From: Artocarpus heterophyllus
Taxonomy: Eukaryota; Streptophyta; Magnoliopsida; Rosales; Moraceae
Length of the DNA stretch: 64,000 bases
NCBI GenBank assembly: GCA_025403435.1
Contig: CM046350.1
Span: 28,040,938-28,104,937, forward strand
Direction of reading: 5' to 3'
In this document: positions 46,936 through 59,369 of the stretch, in pieces
Position numbering within the stretch: position 1 is the stretch's first letter
Layout: every line of letters begins with the position of its first letter
Translations under genes and position numbers: made by a program
The notes under the pieces: generated by a model
What the model saw: the letters and a program-made list of their open reading frames with translations, nothing else
Database searches by the model: none
Told to the model about the DNA's origin: nothing

Positions 46936-48822
46936 TATTGAAAAACAATATGCAGTAGAATTTTAAAAATTTTAAATCATAGTATTTTTCAAAACACAAG
47001 TTTAACTGCTAAATACATGAATTAATGGTAAATTTTGCATACCTCTTTTGTATACTGAAAGTAGTAGGAATCCATGAAGAGAAGAAGTTCTAAAAGAGGC
47101 TCAACTGACTGGTCTTCTTTGCTATTCTCTCCACGATCGGAGTGCAAGTGATCGCACGCCTTATAGCTTTTCCTCCAGTGGCTCTCCTTCTAACCACTTG
47201 AGAAAACCTAGAGCTAGGATTCTGGATATTGAACAATCGCTCTCAAGAAGTTTCAAAGTTTCTCTCACTAGAACACTTACTCTACGCTTCTCAAATGATC
47301 TAAATAACAAAGAAAACTCACTCCCTATTTATAATGGTCGAATTAGGGGTTAAGCCTTATTAGATTAGGCCTCAAACTTCGAGTCTGGGTCAACTTTTGA
47401 TGAAAAATACATCAAAAACATTTATACTGATTATCGCATGTTCAGCATGCCAATTTGAGAGATCGGCTTATCGAATTTACTCCATTGACCTACCGAGCTT
47501 TCCATTGGTTTACCAATCATGCGATAATTTGGAATCCTTAGAATATCTTATTTTCGCCTAGGAATCTTAGATAGAGCCTCAATTTTAATTCAAATAGCCC
47601 AATAGAGAAGTTATTTGATTAAAACAATCATATACAGATAATTCCACAGTAAATAAAATATTATCCAAATAATTCAACATGTTTATCTTGAATTAATTCA
47701 TAAAATTAATCTAACCAATAAACTAACGTGAATTATGAAACCCAGTCTTATCAAATTTCAGCCAATCCAATATTTTAATATAAGTCACCAATTTATAGGA
47801 AAAACACGGCGTATTATTACAGAATTTATTATGAGCTTGGAAAGAGGACCTGATAGACATATATAAATCAAGCTCCTATAATTATAAATAACAATATCCC
47901 AAATACAATATCCCACTAAAATTACAAAGCTCTAATAAGCTAACCGTCCACAACATATCATAATGTGTCACATCCCCATAGGATGTTCGTAATTGGCTTA
48001 AGGATAAATTCCATTTTACCTTCCTAGTTATTTTTATCTTACGTTCCATTATCACACAATTAGAATACTTACTATTCATAAATAGTATACCATTTAGTTA
48101 CACTAATTTATCCAAATGGTTAAGTGCTCCAGTCTTTCAATTACAGGATAATACATATCAGAGAATATCATTAACTCTACAAAAGAACTATAGATTCCAT
48201 ATCTATGAATAACGAGTCTATGTCAATCAAGAGTTATGTCATGAATGTACCGGTATGCATACCATTATCAAATCAAGATGTCATTCTTTGGTACATCAAA
48301 AGACATAAGTCAAGAATATGGACCTATTAGTCATTTCAGGATTAAGACACAACACATATGATTGTCTAAAGTGAATTGATTTGAACAAATGGAACTATTA
48401 ACCAAATTAATTCAACTTTTGTCTCGATCAATACATCATCACCTATAACTATGTATCAATGTTTCTACTTGCAGAGTCCCACTTCGATGATCAATACAAA
48501 GCCATCTACCGTTAGGGATGTAGACAACATAACAACCTTAGCATGAATAAAGTGCCCAACTTTATCCCCTCGATTGCGAATCTTATGATTTAGACTATCA
48601 CCTTTAAGATTCATGTTGTCTGCATAATCTGTCTATCATATACACGATTCTTAAAGGTTTAGACTAACAGTCTCAGACTTTAGTTTGTTTATCATACATT
48701 CAATAGAAATAAACATAAAAAGGACAACATTTGGTATATGAATAATAAATAAACTCCTTATTGATAAAGTGTCTTCAAAAACTTATTACAATATTTTACT
48801 CCTTAGAGCACTATGTCTAATA
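46936..48822 (-). repeat. Copia M4 5' LTR
   Basis: It is 1887 bp and co-linear with LTRs B and C but with many substitutions and small deletions. Both termini are mutated. The minus-strand TATA element ATTATAAATAG lies at 47326-47336. Confidence 0.88.
47326..47336 (-). promoter_or_regulatory. M4 LTR TATA box
   Basis: TATAAATAG on the minus strand, at the conserved LTR position. Confidence 0.5.
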
Positions 48823-50214
48823 GTTTTAGTACTTATGGTGTACCATAGGCGTTAACTATATATAACTATATGTATAATAATATATACTACACTAATATCC
48901 TTGTCGGCATAAACCAATGCCTACATTAGTATCCTGGTCGGCTTTTAGTCCAATGCCATTAGGATTTCTTTGTTACATGGGTTTGAATCATAGTAGTTTG
49001 AATTTTTTTTGTTTGAGATAGAAGGTTTTGTTTGAAAATGGAATCCAAACTGGTATTTAGATGTATAATTGATTTCAAGTTTTAAAATAGAATAAAATTT
49101 GAAACTATGTTTGGTTATGAACTTGGGAAAATAAGTTTAAACTATATTAAAAGTTAATAGAAATATTTAAAAATATATTAAAATGGCATTAATTAGAAAT
49201 ATTAGTTATAAAAATATTAAAGTTTTGATTAACTAATAATTAAAAATATATATTAAAAAGTTATTAAAGAAACTATTTTAAAATGGAAAACACATATGTG
49301 TATAAAATGTGTAAATAAAAGGGCAAAAGAAAGAGGGGCAAAATGGTATCAAAATTAGGTTAAGAAAAACATTGTTCTTAAACTCAAGTAGCTCAAATTT
49401 AGGGGAGGTTACATTAAAGGTTGGGTTAGTTTTGGGGCTAAAATTGAGATTTGTCCTCACTTTTCACAACCAAATATTTGCTCAGCTCCAAATTTGAGGG
49501 GTCTTTACAAGAATGCTAAAAATTCTCGACTCAGATTGATATATACCACATAAAAAAATATTTACAGAGAATACCACAATCTTTTCATCATACTATATTT
49601 ATATAACAAATATGCCAGTAACATACCGTTGCTATCACAATGGAAGCCAACTAGTGACCAACCATGATATTGGTATTTAGCTAATATAACTGCCAGTGTC
49701 ACACCAGTTACCCTGACACTGGCAGCAACATGGTTGTTGTCAAGGCCATAATAACTAAAAAAATCATAAGAATTCACCAAAAGTTCACTAAAAGGACAAA
49801 CAATGTCAAAAATTTAAACAAATTTCACAAAATCCAAAGAATATGAGAAATAAAAAAGTCTCATCGCCCAACTCTCAGTGTAAAGGAGATCTTTTTGGCA
49901 CTACAGATCAGTGGAGAATAGGCGTGATAGAGTAGATCTAATCTCTTTGCACAGTCGCGATGAGGAGATATCTCCCCGTGCACGACAGAGATCTGTCTAT
50001 GGCCATGACAGGAGAAATGGAGATCTAATCTCACGACTCATGTGTATGAAGAAGTCGAAAAAGGTGGAGGATGGTACTACTAGATTTTGTTGGACATGGG
50101 TAAGGGCGATAATGGCAAAGTGGAAGTTGGGCTCAATGGAGAAGAAACTAGCGGCAATGGACTTCTCAGCTTATGGCGTCAGTGTCCTTTGTGGCTATTA
50201 AGGAAGACATATAG
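48823..50214. other. Region between M4 and M3 with no recognised gene
   Basis: There are 1.39 kb between two copia LTRs. 48890-48970 holds an imperfect direct repeat (CTAATATCCTTGTCGGC... and TTAGTATCCTGGTCGGC..., each followed by CCAATGCC), reminiscent of subterminal repeats of a DNA transposon. 49140-49500 is AT-rich. A perfect hairpin lies at 49690-49725. A 96-codon plus-strand ORF (49911-50201) resembles nothing I recognise. This may be the only non-LTR-retrotransposon sequence of size in the window. Confidence 0.45.
49690..49725. repeat. Perfect 12-bp inverted repeat with 12-base loop
   Basis: CTGCCAGTGTCA at 49690-49701 and its exact complement TGACACTGGCAG at 49714-49725, separated by CACCAGTTACCC. 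Confidence 0.9.
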
Positions 50215-52226
50215 TGTTGAAAAATAGTACGCAAGGGAATTTTAAAATTTTTATATTAGAGTATTTTTCAAAACACGAGTTTGACACGTTATATGCATAA
50301 ATTAACCAGATCTTACTAACCTTTGAATGTCGAAGAACTCCTATAATCCGTGAAGAGAAGTAACGTTCCAAAAGAGCCTCAACCAACTAGTCTTCTTTGC
50401 TATTCTCTATCCACAATAGGAGTCAGTGTGGGCTCACACGTACAGCTCTTCCACCAACTGACTCTCCTTCCAACCAATTGAGAGAACCCAAAGCTAATGT
50501 TCATGATTTGTGAACAAGAGCTCTCAGAGAGTTTTTAGATTCTCACTAGTAGAGTATCACTCTTAATCTATCAATTGATCTAAATAATAATGAGACTCAC
50601 TCCCTCTTTATAAAGGTTGGGCCTTGGAGTCAGTTTTCGTCAGATAATGCCTCAAAATTCAAATCAGAATCAAATTCAGATGAATATTTGATGAAATCTA
50701 CGTGAAAACATGTGATCTTTTTATCGCGCATAGGCAAGCCAATCTGTCTAACCAGAAGGCCAAACTTGCCCCATTGACAAGCCAAACTTGAAGATCGACA
50801 TGCCAAACTGTCGATGAAAATCTCAGTGAATCTTTTATTTTCCACCCGATATTCTATAGGATAATGTCTTAGTTTTGATTCGAATAACCCAATGGAAAAG
50901 TAATCTAATTAAAACAACTTTATCTAGATAATCTCTAGGAAAATAAATGAATTCCTAATGATTCTATAAGTTTATCTTGATATAATTTATTCAAAATTAA
51001 ATCAACTAAAAAATAAACAAGAATTATCTGATCCCACTAATTCAACAAGTTTATTTTGAATTCAATTTTATGACAAAATTAATTCAACCGATAAACATAT
51101 ATGAAATATTTGATTCTTTCAAATTTTAGCCAATCTAATAACTGACATAAGTTACCAATTATTGGAAAAGCACGTCGTATCGTTATAGGATTTTGTGAGC
51201 AAGCAAAGGGGACCAAATAGACCTATATAGTTCAAGCTCTTGATAATTATGAAACCCAATATCCCAGATATACATTTTATAATTATCAACTTCAACGCTA
51301 CTCCACTAAAAGCCTGCAGCTGCACTCTCAAACTAGATAGAATTACGAAGCCCGTAAGCTAAGTTTCCATGACATGCATAGTGTATCATATACCTATAGG
51401 ATCATCTATAACTAGCTTAAGGACAAGTTTTGTCTTACCTTTTCGATTATTTTTATCTTATGTTCTATTATTTCACCATTGGAAACTTACCATCCAAAGA
51501 CAGTATACCATTCGGTTACACCTATGTATCCAAATGGTTTAGTGCTCCAGTTTTCCAATACAGGATAACGCATATAGAGAGGATATCACTACTCCTAAAG
51601 AGGAGCTATGGATTCCATATCTATAAATAACAGGTCTACGCTATCAAGAACCTTCAACGTACCGGCATTCATACCATTATCAAAATGTTGGTGTCACCCT
51701 TTGGTATATCAAAAGACACAAGTCAAGACAACGGGCCCACTATTCATTTTAGGATTAAGATACAATACAAATGATTGTTTAAAGTGAATCAATTTGCTGA
51801 GACAGAATTATTAATCTAAATCAATTCACTTTATGTCCCAATTCAACATATCGTCAACTATGACAACGTGCCAATGCTTCTATTCATGGAGTCCACCTCC
51901 GATGGCCAAGATAAACCATCTCCCAATAGGGATATAGACAACATAACAGTCTTTACATGAATAAAGCGCTCAACTTTATTCCCTCAATTGCAGATCTTAT
52001 GATTTAGACCGTCACCTTAAGAATCATGTCTTTAGTATAATCTGTCATCATATGCCCAATTCTTAAAGGTTTAGACCGACAATCTCAGACTATTGTTTGC
52101 TTAACATACATTCAATAAGTAAAAAGGACAAGATTTAGTATATAAATAATAAATAAATTCTTTATTGATAAAAATGTCTCCAAAAACATATTACATTTTT
52201 TCTCCTCAGGGCATACATATCTAACA
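50215..52226 (-). repeat. Copia M3 3' LTR
   Basis: It is 2012 bp, from TGTTGAAAAA to ATCTAACA in plus-strand reading. It is followed by the polypurine tract complement ATCTCCCACTTGCAC. The minus-strand TATA element TTTATAAAGAGG is at 50604-50615. GGC..GCC motifs lie at about 50730-50815. Confidence 0.92.
50606..50616 (-). promoter_or_regulatory. M3 LTR TATA box
   Basis: The minus strand reads CTTTATAAAGA at the conserved promoter position. Confidence 0.5.
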
Positions 52227-52240
52227 ATCTCCCACTTGCA

Positions 52241-55200
52241 CTAAGTGAGTATATATGACAAATCTCACATCCCCATTGCTTCTACATGCCTCTGGAAGAC
52301 TCTCCCAGTAAGTGTCTTCATAAATGGATCAGTTAAATTATCCTCTGACATAATTTCGCACACCGTGACATGCCCGCCCTCAACAAAGTCCTTTATCACA
52401 TGATACTTCCAATCAATATGCTTACTCTTCTTATGAAATCTTGATTCCTTAGCATTAGCTACCGCCGCACTATTATCATAGTATAGTAATACCACCTTAT
52501 CCACACCAGGAACTACCTCAAGATCCCTAAGGAACTTGCAGAGCTACACTGCTTCTTTCAAAGCATCACTAGCTGTCACATACTCGGCCTCCATCATTGA
52601 ATCTGAAGTGCAATCTTGTTTCACACTTCTCCAACTGATGGCACCGCCACCTAGAGTAAACACAAAACCCAAAGTTGATTTCCTAGAATCCAAACAGAAT
52701 TGAAAATCTAAGTTAGTATATCCTAAAGGAGTCAAGTCCTCACTCAAATACAAAAGTATATACCCTCGAGTCCTTCTCAGGTACATGAAAATATGCTTTA
52801 CCACAACCAAGTGGTTCGGTCTAGGATCCGCTTGAAATCGACTTACAATCTCGACCGCATAACAAATATCTGGTCGTGTACAAAGCATGGCATACATAAG
52901 ACTACCCACTACCGAAGCATAAGGTACCTTCTTCATGTATTCTCTTTCTTCCTTAGACTTTGGAGAGTCTTTCTTAGAAAGAGTAATTCTGGACCTAGAT
53001 GGTTGCCCACCTTTCTTGAAATCCTACATTGCAAACCTCTTGACTATTATATCTATGTAGCTAACTTGTAACAAAGCTATCATTTTGTTCTTCCTATCTT
53101 GAAAGAATTGGATACCGAGAACAAAATTAGCCTCACTCAAGTCCTTCATGTCAAACTGCTTGGTCAACTATAATTTGACCGATGACAATGCCCCAGTATC
53201 ATTGCCAATTAGCAGAATGTCATCTACATAGAGTAGTAAAAAAACCACCTTCCCATCCTTAATGTGTTTATAAACACATGGCTCATCCACATTTTGTGAG
53301 AACCCATAAATCTTAATCACCTGATCAAATCTTATGTTCCAAGAATAGGAAGCCTGCTTAAGTCTATAAATTGACTTTAGCAGCTTACAAACTTTACTCT
53401 CTTGACCCTTGACCTTGAACCCATCTGTCAAATCTCATAGTCGAGAGCGGCAGCTATCGACCAGAGAATCTAGATGGATTTAAGCATGGCTACAGGTGAA
53501 AAGGTTTTCCTCAAAATCGATTCCTTCCTTTTGCATATAACCCTTAGCAACCAGTCTAGCTTTAAAGGTTTCAACCTTTCCATCCACTCCTCTTTTCCTC
53601 TTGTAGATCCACTTACACCCTATGGGTTTTACCCCTTTGGGAAGATCCACAAGTTCCCTAACCTGATTAGTCTCCATTGACTTCATCTCTGTGTTCATGG
53701 CCTCTATCCAAAGTCTTGAATCAACATCCTCCATAGCCTCTATGTAAGTATAAGGATCCATATTATATTCATCTAGTTCAGCCAAGAAGGCCTTCCCATT
53801 GAACATATACCTCTCGGGTTGACGCCTAATCCTCCCACTATGCCAAAGCCCCTTAGATTGTTGTTTAGGTTCGCTTGGTTTTTCTACACTGATCGAAACG
53901 GTTTCATTCGGAACCTCTGGAGTGATTGGATTACTCCTTAACTCCTCAAGCACCACTTTGCTTCGAGATTTAAAATTGTCAATGTAACTCTCCTCAAGGA
54001 AAGTTGCATTTGTTGAAACCACAACTTTATTTTCCTTTGGGTCATAGAAATAACCCCCTTTAATTCCTTTTGGATATCCTACAAACACGCAAACTTCTAA
54101 ACGTGCTTCTAACTTATTCGCATCCTTAAACAAGACATGAGCTGGACATCCCCATATATGAATATGGTTTAAGGATGTCCTCCTGCCCATCCACAACTCG
54201 TGAGGAGTTTTAGGGACCGATTTTGAAGGCACGTTGTTAAAAAGATAATATACGATTTGTAGTGCATATCCCCAAAGGGATAAAGGCAATGATGAATAAC
54301 TCATCATGGACCTTACCATATCTAATAAAGTCCTATTCCTTCTCTCTGTTACACCATTCTACTGCAGAGTGCCTGGCATAGTCAAATGGGATAAAATCTC
54401 ATTCTCTAATAAGTGTCCCAAAAACTCATCAAAAAGGTATTCTCCACCCTTATCGGATCGAAGTGCCTTTATGGGTCAACCTAATTGCTTTTCCACTTCA
54501 GCCCGAAACTCCCTGAACTTGTCATAAGTTTTGCTTTTGTGGTGTATCAGGCACACATACCCATATCTTGAGTAATCATCAATAAAAATGACAAAGTAGT
54601 CATACCTCCTCATGCCCGGATGTTCATCGGTCCTGCAAACATCACTATGCACAAGTTCTAGAACCCCTTTGGCCCTATTGCCCTAAGACTCAAATGGTCT
54701 TTTGGTCATTTTACCCTCCAAACAAGGTTCACATTGAGGTATAGATTCCACCTTTAAGTGACTTAAAGGTCCATCCCTTACCAACCTTTGAATCCTATTT
54801 AGGTTAATATGACCTAGGCGTAAATGCCAAAGATATGTCTTACTAGAGTGAGAACTTTTAAGTTTTTTAGATTTATTATCATTCATCTCAGCATTAACCA
54901 GTAAGAACATCTTAGGTTTGATAAAATATAGATTATTTTGCTTCCATCCTGAACTAATAAAAGATTTGTTTTTACGAATCACCACTTTATTATTAACAGA
55001 AACCAAATAGGAGTCTTTAATTAAACAAGCTATAGAAATTAGAGTCCTTTTAAATTTAGGAACATAAAAATAATCTCACAAAATTAAATTCCTATAATTA
55101 ACAAAATAAAGATAGACGTCTCCCACTGCTTCCTCCAAGACCAAGGATCCATCGCACATCCGAAGCATGAAGTCTTCATGAAGCAGACTTCTTGTTTCTT

Positions 55201-55716
55201 TGAACCCTTGCAGAGAAACGCAAACATGATTAGTTGCATCGGAATCTATGACCCAAATGTTACTGGATTCCTTAACCAAATAGGTTTTCAAATATAGAAG
55301 ATCACACCTACCTCCTTTGGAAAGGAAGTTCTTGCAATGCTTCTTTATGTGCCCGACCTTCCCGTAGAAGAAACACTTAAGCTTCTTCAGGTTCTTCTTC
55401 TTCTTCTTCTTCTTCTTCTTGTTAGCAGGAATAGAAGACTTCCCATTCTTAGCCCGTTGCCTTTTTCCATTCCCAGAGTTAGGATCGGAACCAGAAGCAA
55501 CCACCAAATTGGCCTCGCCACCAGTAGGAGACTCTCGGATCAGCAGTTTGAACTCTTGTAACTGTTTCATTAATTTTGTTAAGGTCATAACCCACCTATT
55601 GCATAAATTAAAAGTGGCTCTAAATGGACTAAATTCCTTTGATAGAGTCTTAAAGACCATAGTCATCTAAGTTTCAGCATCGATGTCGGCTCCATTGGTT
55701 TGTGCCTCAGCGAGGT
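52241..55716 (-). pseudogene. copia pol and partial gag, copy M3 (broken)
   Basis: It ends at the conserved stop 52241-52243; a TGA (about 52262-52264) precedes it at the Arg of MGMRNLL. RNase H lies at 52265-52936 with a TAG at a Trp. RT keeps YVDD at 53219-53230. A deletion of about 64 bp relative to M1 near 53423, between TCTG repeats, removes the RT segment with MDVKTAILNG. 53480-54319 covers integrase end to RT start. A TGA at 54610-54612 sits in IRARGGYEY. The protease has DSDATNHV in place of DSGATNHV and the knuckle reads CFFYGKVGHIKKHC (second Cys is Tyr), so both are dead. Gag continues to the P2 junction at 55716. Confidence 0.92.
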
Positions 55717-57696
55717 TGTTAGACATGTATGCCCTAGGGAGTAAACATGTAATAAGTTGTTGGAGACATTTTTATCAATAAAGAATTTATTCATTATTTA
55801 TATACCAAATCTTGTCCTCTTTACGTTCATATTTGTTGAATGTATGTTAAGCAAATAATAGTCTGAAGCTGTCGGTCTAAACCTTAAGAATTGGGCATAT
55901 GATGGATGGATTATGCAAAAGACATGATTCTTAAAGTAATGGTCTAAATCATGCGATCCACAATTGAGGGAATAAAGTTGGGCGCTTTATTCATGCAAAG
56001 ATTGTTATGTTGTTTATATCCCTCTTGGGAGATAGTTTGTCTTGACCATCGGAGGTGGACTCCGTGAATAGAAACATTAGCACATTGTCATAGGTAACGA
56101 TGTGTTGGATCAGGATATCAAGTGAATTGATTTGGATTAATAATTCTATCTCGGCAAATTGATTCACTTTAGACAATCTTTGTATTGTATCTTAATCTTG
56201 AGATGAATAGTGGGCCTGTTGTCTTGACTTGTGTCTTTTGATATACCAAAGGGTGACACCCATATCTCAATAGTGGTATGCATACCGATACGTTGGAGGC
56301 ATGACTCTTGATGACATAGACTTGTTATTCATAGATATGGAATCCATAGCTCCTCTTTAGGAGTAATGATATCCTCTTATATGCGTTCTCCTGTAATTGG
56401 AAAACTAGAGCACTCAACCATTTGGATACATAGGTGTAACTGATGGGTATACTATCTTTGGATGGTAAGTTTTCTGATGGTGAGATAATGGAATGTAAGA
56501 TAAAAATAATCGAGAAGGTAAGACAAAACTTGTCCTTAAGCCGATTATGGACAATCATATGGGGATACGATACACTCTAATATCTCATGGAGACTTAGCT
56601 ATATGAGCTTCGTAATTCTATGTAGTTCGAGAGTGCAGCTCTAAGCTTTTAGTGGAGTAGTGTTGGAGTTGATAATTACGAAATGTATATCTGGGATATT
56701 GGGTTTCGTAATTATCAGGAGCTTGAACTATGTAGGTCCATTTTGTCCCATTTGCTAGCTCACAACATCCTATAACGACACGGCGTGTTTTTTCAATAAT
56801 TGGTGACTTATGTTAGATGTATCAGATTGGTTAAAATTTGGAAGAATTAAATAATTCATGTCTGTTTATCGGTTGAATTAATTTTGTAATAAAATTAGTT
56901 CAAGATAAACATGTTGAATTATTATGATCGGATAATTCTTGTTTGTTTATCGGTTGATTTAATTTTGGATAAATTAGATCAAGATAAACTTGTAGAATTA
57001 TCTAGATAAAGTTGTTTTGATCAGATAACTTCTCTATTGGTTATTTGAATTAAAAGTGAGACTTTATCCTATAGAATCTCGGGTGGAAAATAAAAGATTC
57101 ATGAAATTTTTTATTCAGCAGTTCGGCCTGTCGATGGGACCTGTTCGACCTGCCGATCAGGTGGTTAGGCCTGCCAATCAGTGAAGGATAAGATCACTTG
57201 TTTCCATGTAGATCTTATTAGATATTGATCCAAATTTGATTCTGATCCGAGTTTTGAGACTTAATCTGATAAGGATTGACCCTAGGACCAACCTCTATAA
57301 ATAGGGAGTGATTCTCACAAGTTACTAAGATCAATTGAGAGATTAAGAGTGATACTCTGCTAAGTAAGAATCTAAAAAACTCCCTGAGAGCTTTTGTTCA
57401 CAAATCACGAACACTTGCTTTGGGTTCTCTCGATTGGTTGGAAGGAAAGTCACCGGTGGAAGAGCTGTACGTGTGAGCCTATACTCACTCTGGTCGTGGA
57501 TAGAGAATAGCAAAAAAGACTAGTTGGTTGAGGCTCTTCTGGAACGTTATTTCTCTTTACAGGTTGTGGAGGTTCTTTGACACGCAAAGGTTAGTAAGAT
57601 TTGGTTAATTTATCCATATAGCATGTCAAACTTGAGTTTTGGAAAATACTCTAATGTAAAATTTTTAAAATTCTACTACGTACTATTTTTTCAACA
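55717..57696 (+). repeat. Copia P2 5' LTR
   Basis: It is 1980 bp, from TGTTAGACATGTATGCCC to TTTTTTCAACA. A small GGCCTGTCGA/CTGCCGATCA motif cluster is at 57120-57185. The first 670 bases align with 63327-64000. Confidence 0.94.
57296..57305 (+). promoter_or_regulatory. P2 LTR TATA box
   Basis: TATAAATAGG at the conserved position about 400 bp from the LTR end, with GGACCAACC upstream. Confidence 0.6.
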
Positions 57697-59369
57697 ATTG
57701 GTATCAGAGCCATACTTTTTAAATAAATTTATGAGTTTGTGATCATATTATATGCATAAACTTTGTGATCTTAATCTCTCTTATGCTTGAATTTAATTTT
57801 ATAAAGAGTTGGCACTCTATGTTTCTATATATTATATATGTTGTCATGGATTATGTGGTGAATGTTTATTGATTAATTATTGTTAATTAAATCATTCTTT
57901 AATTATTTATTAATTAATTAATTTATACTGGTTATGGTTCCTTAAAGGTTAGAATGTGTATCTAGGTTTTTCATGTAATTAGATGGCGGACTATTATCTC
58001 TGTCTAGGAATTATTATTTAGTTTTAAATTTGTAAGAATTTTGTAATCAAATAATTATTCGGAGAAGACAGATCTAGAAGATTGATGATGATGCTCCCAG
58101 GTATTTCCTTAGTCTCTAATTGTATGTTTTTGAATTGTTGAAAACAAAATTGATGAATTACACTAAAAAAATTATATTTTATGGAATGGAGATTTCTGCT
58201 CGGTCGATGTGCCAAACTGTGCCGAGGGTTGAAGATCGGCAGGCCAGACTTGTGGTTTGGCAGGCCATCAGTGGGGCAAAAATCAGGTGGCTTTAGCAGT
58301 AGGCCAAACTTTCATGGGTCGGTAGGCCAATCCTCCTGATCGGCAGGTCGATGAAGCATGACCGGCAGGCCGATCACCCAGATCGGCCTACCAACCGAGA
58401 GCCAAAAAAAATTTCCAAAAAAAGTGCAGTTTTTTCAATGCAGTTTTAATTTTGTTTTTGGGACAATTCTGAGAAACAATAAATTTGGATATGACTGGAA
58501 TATGAAGTGTTCAATTCATACGGGATTGAAGACTTGAAGATGGAATTACATGAAGAAGGATACAGCTTGAGGATTCAAGGATGAAGAATCGATAATATGT
58601 CTCGATTATTCTCTTGTACTCTTAGTTTTCTATTCTCTAGAGTGGAGCCACAATATTACGGTTATTTATTATTTTGCTTGTAGCTTTGCTTAATTGCTTT
58701 GATTGTTTGCATTATAATATGATTTACCATGTATGTTGATAACATGTCATATAGAATAGGAAGTGCCACTCATATTAAAAATTGTTCATGCATATTCTTA
58801 AAATAAAACCTTGATTTCAAAAAAGTTTGAGTGGGAGAAGGTTTTCGAAGAAAGAACCTAAGGCCTCCATCATTGGTCCATAGGCAGAACATGGTGGTCC
58901 CGACCCCTAAGAAGGGATTTCTATCATGTACCAGATTAGATCTCTTAGAGGATAAGATATTTTAGCATGATTTATCATTGCACACCCCTCGGTGGTGATT
59001 ATAAATCATGGATAAAATATTGAAATGATGGTTATACACTCAAGTTAATTTTATTATTAACCTCCCCTAGGAGCTCTGTTAAAAAAATTAATGGCCAAAT
59101 AAATGATTATTAATATATGCTAGATCATACGGGTCCTGGATGGCATATATTAATCAGGAGGGGATCTATGTTCCTAATTGAATTTGGCATGACTCTCCTA
59201 GGAGCTTGTTGAATTCTAAGTTGGGAATTATCATTTTAAGATTGTGATATTTTCAAGGTTTCGACACATAAACACATTTGTATGATTTTTACATGATTGT
59301 GTTATCTTACTAAATTATTATTATATGTTTACTTATATTTGGTATATGATTCTTTATATTAGATTAAAA
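57697..59369 (+). other. P2 leader
   Basis: 1.67 kb with no conserved ORF. A run of GGCAGGCC(A/G)-type motifs at about 58198-58400 matches the P1 cluster at 33925-34200. Downstream landmarks CCCGACCCCTAAGAAGG and TCTCCTAGGAGCTTG are shared with all leaders. Confidence 0.8.
57699..57710 (+). other. P2 primer binding site
   Basis: TGGTATCAGAGC, a perfect initiator Met tRNA complement, two bases after the 5' LTR. Confidence 0.92.

Larger units (their letters stand above)
44023..48822 (-). mobile_element. Copia element M4, 5' half
   Basis: This is a minus-strand copy with 5' LTR (46936-48822), primer site, leader and gag to early integrase. It breaks at TTCGGCC (44023), in integrase, where the LTR-like tract abuts. 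Integrase core, RT, RNase H and 3' LTR are missing. It is more diverged than M1-M3: both LTR termini are mutated (TATTGAAAAA and TCTAATA). Confidence 0.88.
50215..55716 (-). mobile_element. Copia element M3, cut by P2
   Basis: A minus-strand copy with 3' LTR (50215-52226), polypurine tract and pol to mid-gag. At 55716 its gag is interrupted by the P2 5' LTR in the opposite orientation; the rest should lie beyond the window. The base next to the LTR on the left is TATAG (50210-50214), the candidate target duplicate. Confidence 0.9.

Noticed and set aside
49911..50201. 96-codon plus-strand ORF between M4 and M3
   Set aside because: No recognisable domain and no upstream or downstream gene context. 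It could be an exon but the sequence alone cannot support that.
57697..57712. Possible tRNA gene fragments at TGGTATCAGAGC sites
   Set aside because: They are primer binding sites two bases inside LTRs; no tRNA cloverleaf surrounds them.
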